From assembly GCA_024636075.1 (NCBI GenBank), contig JAGXHS010000050.1, positions 1 to 9,756 of the forward strand: DNA of 9,756 bases, given 5' to 3'. The translations under genes and the position numbers were made by a program. The notes below the pieces were generated by a model. The model was not told the DNA's origin. It ran no database searches and saw nothing but the letters and a program-made list of their open reading frames with translations. How positions within the stretch are numbered: the stretch's first letter is position 1; every line of letters starts with the position of its first letter. The DNA comes from Propionibacteriaceae bacterium. GTDB lineage: Bacteria; Actinomycetota; Actinomycetes; Propionibacteriales; Propionibacteriaceae. Shown here piece after piece: positions 7,113 through 9,756 of this stretch.

Positions 7113-8103
7113 GTCGACGACGCCGGCGAGGCCAGAATCCCCGAGCCACGCCCGGAGGTTCGTCGAGCGAGTGCCGGGCCAGGTCCGCGGCCCCGATCAA
7201 TCCGGCGTCATTGCGGAAGTGCGCCAGCTGGATGCTGGCCGGTGGCCGGAAGCCGCGCCCGGTCAGGTTGCGATCGAAGGCGGCGCGCGCGGGCACCAAC
7301 AGCAGGTCGCCAGCTGCCGACACACCGCCGCCGATCACGAACAGATCCGGGTCCAGGGCTGCTGCGAGGTTCGCCAAACCTCTGCCGAGCCACTGACCGA
7401 CATCGGCGATCAATTCCGTGGACAGCGTGTCGCCCTGCATCGCCGCATCGGTGACGGTCGGTCCGCTCAGTTCCTCCGGTGATGTGCACATTTCGCGCAG
7501 CGTCTTGGCACGCGGTGAATTCTCTGCCATCAGTGCTCGCGCGTCCCGCACCAATGCATTGCCGGAGGCGTACTGCTCCCAGCAGCCGCGGTTGCCACAC
7601 GGACACCAGTGGCCGTCGGGGACCACGGTCATGTGGCCGAACTCACCAGCCATTCCGTAGCGGCCCCGGAACAGTCGGCCGTTGATCACCACGGCGCCAC
7701 CGATTCCAGTTCCCAGCGTGATGCACACCATCACCCGTGAGCCACGCCCCGAGCCGAAGCGGAATTCGGCCCACGCTGCGGCATTGGCATCATTGTCCAC
7801 CAGCACCGGAAGGCTGATTCGCCGCTGCAACCGGTGTTTCAGTGGCTCATTGCGCCACGCCAGGTGTGGGGAGAACCGAACAACGGCCTGGTCAGTGTCC
7901 ACCCAGCCAGCTGCTCCGATACCCACCGAATCCACCGCGTGGTGCAGTTGGAGCTCCGTCACCGCATCGACAATGGCATCCTCAACCGCTTCAGGGCTGT
8001 GCGAGGGTGTCGGCCGCTGGAGGCGGCGCAGAATGTGCCCGTCCGGGGTGACCACTCCAGCGGCCACCTTGGTGCCGCCGATGTCGACCCCGACACTTGC
8101 CAT
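7063..8103 (-). CDS. glk: ROK-family glucokinase
   Basis: 346 residues. Actinobacterial ROK glucokinases phosphorylate cytosolic glucose to glucose 6-phosphate with ATP and can take part in carbon control. Visible motifs: DIGGTK (7-12, phosphate-binding loop), VDNDANAAAWAE (102-113, catalytic base Asp105), LGTGIGGAVV (130-139), GEFGH (153-157, sugar-binding Glu154 and zinc ligand His157), and CPCGNRGCWE (167-176, zinc ligands Cys167, Cys169 and Cys174). There is no N-terminal helix-turn-helix, so this is a kinase and not a ROK repressor. The ATG at 8103 follows the upstream TGA by one base (TGA-G-ATG), typical of reinitiation. The end is odd: after GAADLARHSL (about residue 313) comes an Arg-rich tail of ~33 residues, partly encoded in the overlap with the convergent membrane-protein gene. 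Glucose specificity is inferred; other ROK sugars such as N-acetylglucosamine or mannose are possible. Confidence 0.9.
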   Translation of the reverse strand: MASVGVDIGGTKVAAGVVTPDGHILRRLQRPTPSHSPEAVEDAIVDAVTELQLHHAVDSVGIGAAGWVDTDQAVVRFSPHLAWRNEPLKHRLQRRISLPVLVDNDANAAAWAEFRFGSGRGSRVMVCITLGTGIGGAVVINGRLFRGRYGMAGEFGHMTVVPDGHWCPCGNRGCWEQYASGNALVRDARALMAENSPRAKTLREMCTSPEELSGPTVTDAAMQGDTLSTELIADVGQWLGRGLANLAAALDPDLFVIGGGVSAAGDLLLVPARAAFDRNLTGRGFRPPASIQLAHFRNDAGLIGAADLARHSLDEPPGVARGFWPRRRRRLTPGSRRRSRLDVSGR

Positions 8104-8104
8104 C

Positions 8105-9217
8105 TCAGCCGACGCGGCGTCCGCCCATGAAGGGCATCGAGTTCACGGGTGCGTAGGTCACTCCGCTGCGCGGATTGGCGGCGTGCACGATCGTGCCGTT
8201 GCCGATGTACATGCCCACGTGACTGATACCGGAATAATAGAAGACCAGGTCACCGGGGCGGAGGTTCGACATCGAAATCGGGGTGCCGACGCCGAACTGG
8301 GCGCCGGAGGTCCGGGGCAACGAAACCCCTGCTGAGGACCAGGCACGGCCGGTCAATCCCGAACAGTCGAAGCTTGCCATTCCGGTCGCCCCCAGCCGGT
8401 ACGACTTGCCCACCTGCGCCCTGGCGAAGGCAACGGCCTCGGCCGCTCGTCCGCTCTCCGTGGCCCCGGAGCCGGTGGAAGTACTGGAGCCGGAGGAAGC
8501 ACTTGAGGAGTTGGATGTCCGTTCGGTGGACCGCGAGGTGTTGTTGGTGCGGCTCGCGGCAGCCGCTGCCTGCTCGCTGGCCGCCTTGGCACGGCGCTCT
8601 GCTTCCACCTGCTGCTTGCGTTCGATCTCGGCCAGACGCTCCCGCTCCTGAGCCGTCAGCCGCGCCAGCACCTTTTCGGCTTCAGCCTGCTTGGTGTCGT
8701 ACGAGGTGACCAGCGCCGCCTTCCTGGCGGCCGCAGCCTTCAGTGTGGCCTTCGTCGTGGCGGCATTGCGCTGCAGCACCTGAACCTCGGCCTGGGCTTG
8801 CTGGTAGCTCTGCAATTGAGCCGTGGCTCGCTGGGTGACGCTCTCGCGGATGGCAAGATCGTTCAGGAAGCTCGTGTCATCAGGGCTGGTCAGCAGCGAG
8901 ACCGTGACATCCATGGCGCCCTGGCGGTACTGCATCAAGGCCAACCGGCCCAGACCTTCAGACATCGTGTTCACCTCACGACGGCGCTCGGTCAGATCGG
9001 ATTCGATGGTGGCCAGCTGCTTGTTGGCGTCCGCCAGCTCCGCTTGTGATGCGGCGTAGGACTCGTCGATCGCCGAAGCTTGCTGTTCGATCTGCTGCAG
9101 CGCCACTCGCGCCGCGGCGACCGCGTCCGGGTCGGCGGCCGCCTGCGGTGCAGCGACCGTGAGCAGGCTGAACACCAGAGCCAGGCTGGCCAACAGTGCT
9201 GCGCAACGGTACTTCAC
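8105..9217 (-). CDS. Secreted NlpC/P60 peptidoglycan endopeptidase with coiled-coil N-terminal region
   Basis: 370 residues. NlpC/P60 enzymes cut stem-peptide bonds in peptidoglycan, outside the membrane, during growth and daughter-cell separation. A Sec signal peptide covers about residues 1-28 (MKYR, hydrophobic core, AAPQAAA before DPD). Residues ~30-215 are predicted coiled coil, rich in Gln, Ala, Glu and Arg, as in the actinobacterial RipA/RipC group, where such helices regulate the enzyme. A Ser/Thr/Gly linker spans about 220-255. The catalytic domain is C-terminal: Cys285 in FDCSGLT, His333 in SHVGMYIGN and His345 in IVHAANPRSG, with the RPGDLVFYY block between. The GTG at 9217 is chosen over a TTG at 9241 because a GAAAGGA site lies 8 bases before it and it gives a clean signal peptide. 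It sits 16 bases after the small cysteine protein gene and is followed after one base by the glucokinase gene. Confidence 0.92.
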   Translation of the reverse strand: MKYRCAALLASLALVFSLLTVAAPQAAADPDAVAAARVALQQIEQQASAIDESYAASQAELADANKQLATIESDLTERRREVNTMSEGLGRLALMQYRQGAMDVTVSLLTSPDDTSFLNDLAIRESVTQRATAQLQSYQQAQAEVQVLQRNAATTKATLKAAAARKAALVTSYDTKQAEAEKVLARLTAQERERLAEIERKQQVEAERRAKAASEQAAAAASRTNNTSRSTERTSNSSSASSGSSTSTGSGATESGRAAEAVAFARAQVGKSYRLGATGMASFDCSGLTGRAWSSAGVSLPRTSGAQFGVGTPISMSNLRPGDLVFYYSGISHVGMYIGNGTIVHAANPRSGVTYAPVNSMPFMGGRRVG

Positions 9218-9225
9218 AGGTGAGG

Positions 9226-9232
9226 TCCTTTC
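9226..9232 (-). promoter_or_regulatory. Shine-Dalgarno fixing the NlpC/P60 start
   Basis: GAAAGGA on the minus strand, 8 bases before the GTG at 9217. A TTG start at 9241 would place this site inside the coding region and put seven mostly polar residues ahead of the signal peptide. Confidence 0.55.
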
Positions 9233-9233
9233 G

Positions 9234-9470
9234 TCAACCAAAGCGTGGCTGAGAAAACTTTAGTTCAGTCTCAGACTCGAAACAAACCGGCAGCAGTCTC
9301 AAGGGCGGCACCATGCCATGGGCCGCCAACGCATCCACGGCGCGTGCCTCATCGTCGTTGAGCCACGCCGCTGACTCTTCGGGGATGCCGAGCAGCACCG
9401 ACACCACACAGTCGTCACACCCCCGACCGCGCAGTGAGCAGCGATCGCAATCAATCTCCAGTCTGTCCAT
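9234..9470 (-). CDS. Small four-cysteine protein, putative zinc ribbon or iron-sulfur cluster protein
   Basis: 78 residues, no characterised family recognised. The N-terminus carries Cys8-x2-Cys11 and Cys18-x2-Cys21 (CDRCSLRGRGCDDC), a spacing that suits a metal site; zinc or an iron-sulfur cluster cannot be told apart from sequence. A hydrophobic VVSVLLG strand follows, then an acidic helix (NDDEARAVDALAAHGMVPPLRLL) and a short variable tail with a fifth cysteine (Cys63). There is no signal peptide. I recall similar short proteins of this form beside the NlpC/P60 and DnaQ-like genes in other actinobacteria, which supports it as a real gene. The ATG at 9470 has only a weak GGGG site. It is the first gene of the right minus-strand operon, 16 bases before the hydrolase gene and divergent from the exonuclease gene. 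Confidence 0.75.
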   Translation of the reverse strand: MDRLEIDCDRCSLRGRGCDDCVVSVLLGIPEESAAWLNDDEARAVDALAAHGMVPPLRLLPVCFESETELKFSQPRFG

Positions 9471-9491
9471 GACCCCAGCGTCGCGGTGTCT

Positions 9492-9510
9492 GCCGACAGT
9501 TTTTGTCAGC
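9492..9510. repeat. Short imperfect inverted repeat between divergent genes, possible operator
   Basis: GCCGACA and TGTCAGC flank a 5-base GTTTT spacer: seven facing positions with one mismatch. It lies in the 62-base gap between the small cysteine protein gene and the exonuclease gene, about 10 bases upstream of a candidate -10. It could bind a regulator of both directions, or be chance. It does not match the actinobacterial LexA box. Low certainty. Confidence 0.3.
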
Positions 9511-9519
9511 GGCGCCTCA

Positions 9520-9525
9520 TAGCGT
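9520..9525 (+). promoter_or_regulatory. Candidate -10 element of a leaderless transcript for the exonuclease gene
   Basis: TAGCGT matches TANNNT and ends 7 bases before the ATG at 9533. No Shine-Dalgarno precedes the ATG, so a leaderless or nearly leaderless message is plausible. No clear -35 at standard spacing. Confidence 0.4.
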
Positions 9526-9532
9526 CACAACC

Positions 9533-9756
9533 ATGACAGCCGCCAACAACCAACCGGGACTGGACGAGATCGGAACACCGCTCGCCGAGGTGAGTTTCTG
9601 CGTGGTCGATCTGGAGACCACTGGTGCGTCAGCTGAGTCGGCGATCACCGAGATAGGGGCGGTGCTGGTGCGCGGCGGCGAAGTGATCGGCGAGTTCCAG
9701 ACCCTGGTGAACCCCAACGACCACATCCCGGCGCTGATTTCGGTGCTGACCGGGAT
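9533..9756 (+). CDS. DEDD (DnaQ-like) 3'-5' exonuclease domain protein, N-terminal part only
   Basis: The first 74 codons of a gene that runs off the window. After a short leader, FCVVDLETTG (22-31) is the ExoI motif of DnaQ-type exonucleases, with metal-binding Asp26 and Glu28. ITEIGAVLVRGGEVIGEF and a final PALISVLTG are the usual following blocks of the domain, which removes nucleotides from 3' ends using two metal ions. In actinobacteria a gene at this position, next to NlpC/P60 (Rv2191 in M. tuberculosis, from memory), has this domain fused to a UvrC-like GIY-YIG nuclease domain. That fusion would lie beyond the edge and cannot be seen. The alternative is a plain DNA polymerase III epsilon-like protein. 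The start is the ATG at 9533, with no Shine-Dalgarno and a -10-like hexamer close upstream. Confidence 0.88.
   Translation, partial: MTAANNQPGLDEIGTPLAEVSFCVVDLETTGASAESAITEIGAVLVRGGEVIGEFQTLVNPNDHIPALISVLTG

Noticed and set aside
1..9756. Mobile elements, CRISPR arrays, phage defence or toxin-antitoxin genes
   Set aside because: No transposase, integrase, terminal repeats, direct-repeat arrays or paired small genes of that kind are seen; the gene order looks like ancestral actinobacterial core.

Overview
This 9.76 kb window is GC-rich and tightly packed, and it looks like chromosomal core sequence from an actinobacterium. The support is the gene set and order: class II DAHP synthase, PlsC-type acyltransferases, ROK glucokinase, secreted NlpC/P60 hydrolase, and a DnaQ-type exonuclease pointing outward. 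This resembles, from memory, the aroG region of Mycobacterium (Rv2178c to Rv2191) and Corynebacterium (aroG, plsC, glk, NlpC/P60). GTG starts and two apparently leaderless + strand genes fit the same group. I cannot name the genus.

Left block (1-5924, minus strand) is one probable operon. In transcription order it holds a canonical PlsC acyltransferase, a divergent second PlsC-like acyltransferase with a charged helical tail, a 1130-residue carbohydrate-active protein, and class II DAHP synthase, which is cut by the window edge. The 1130-residue protein is the most interesting item. It has no signal peptide. Four motif blocks (RD, WND, H and TG), in the right order and at reasonable spacing, match the phosphate-dependent glycoside phosphorylases of the GH94/GH149/GH161 group. 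Its length favours a GH149- or GH161-like beta-glucan phosphorylase. Such an enzyme would release glucose 1-phosphate inside the cell.

Middle block (5981-7112, plus strand) is a two-gene unit: an Est30-like alpha/beta-hydrolase and a small two-helix membrane protein. They share an 8-base overlap, and the transcript may be leaderless.

Right block (7063-9470, minus strand) is a second probable operon. It encodes a small four-cysteine protein, a secreted NlpC/P60 peptidoglycan hydrolase with coiled coils, and a ROK-family glucokinase. Its last gene converges on the membrane-protein gene, and the two coding regions overlap by 50 bases. A divergent DEDD-type exonuclease begins at 9533 and runs off the window.

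Taken together, the window serves envelope lipid and peptidoglycan maintenance, sugar phosphorylation and entry to the shikimate pathway. The phosphorylase (glucose 1-phosphate supply) and the glucokinase (glucose 6-phosphate supply) could both handle products of beta-glucan breakdown, but that link is inferred. I see no tRNA, rRNA, CRISPR array, insertion sequence or convincing intrinsic terminator. No gap between genes is longer than about 65 bases.
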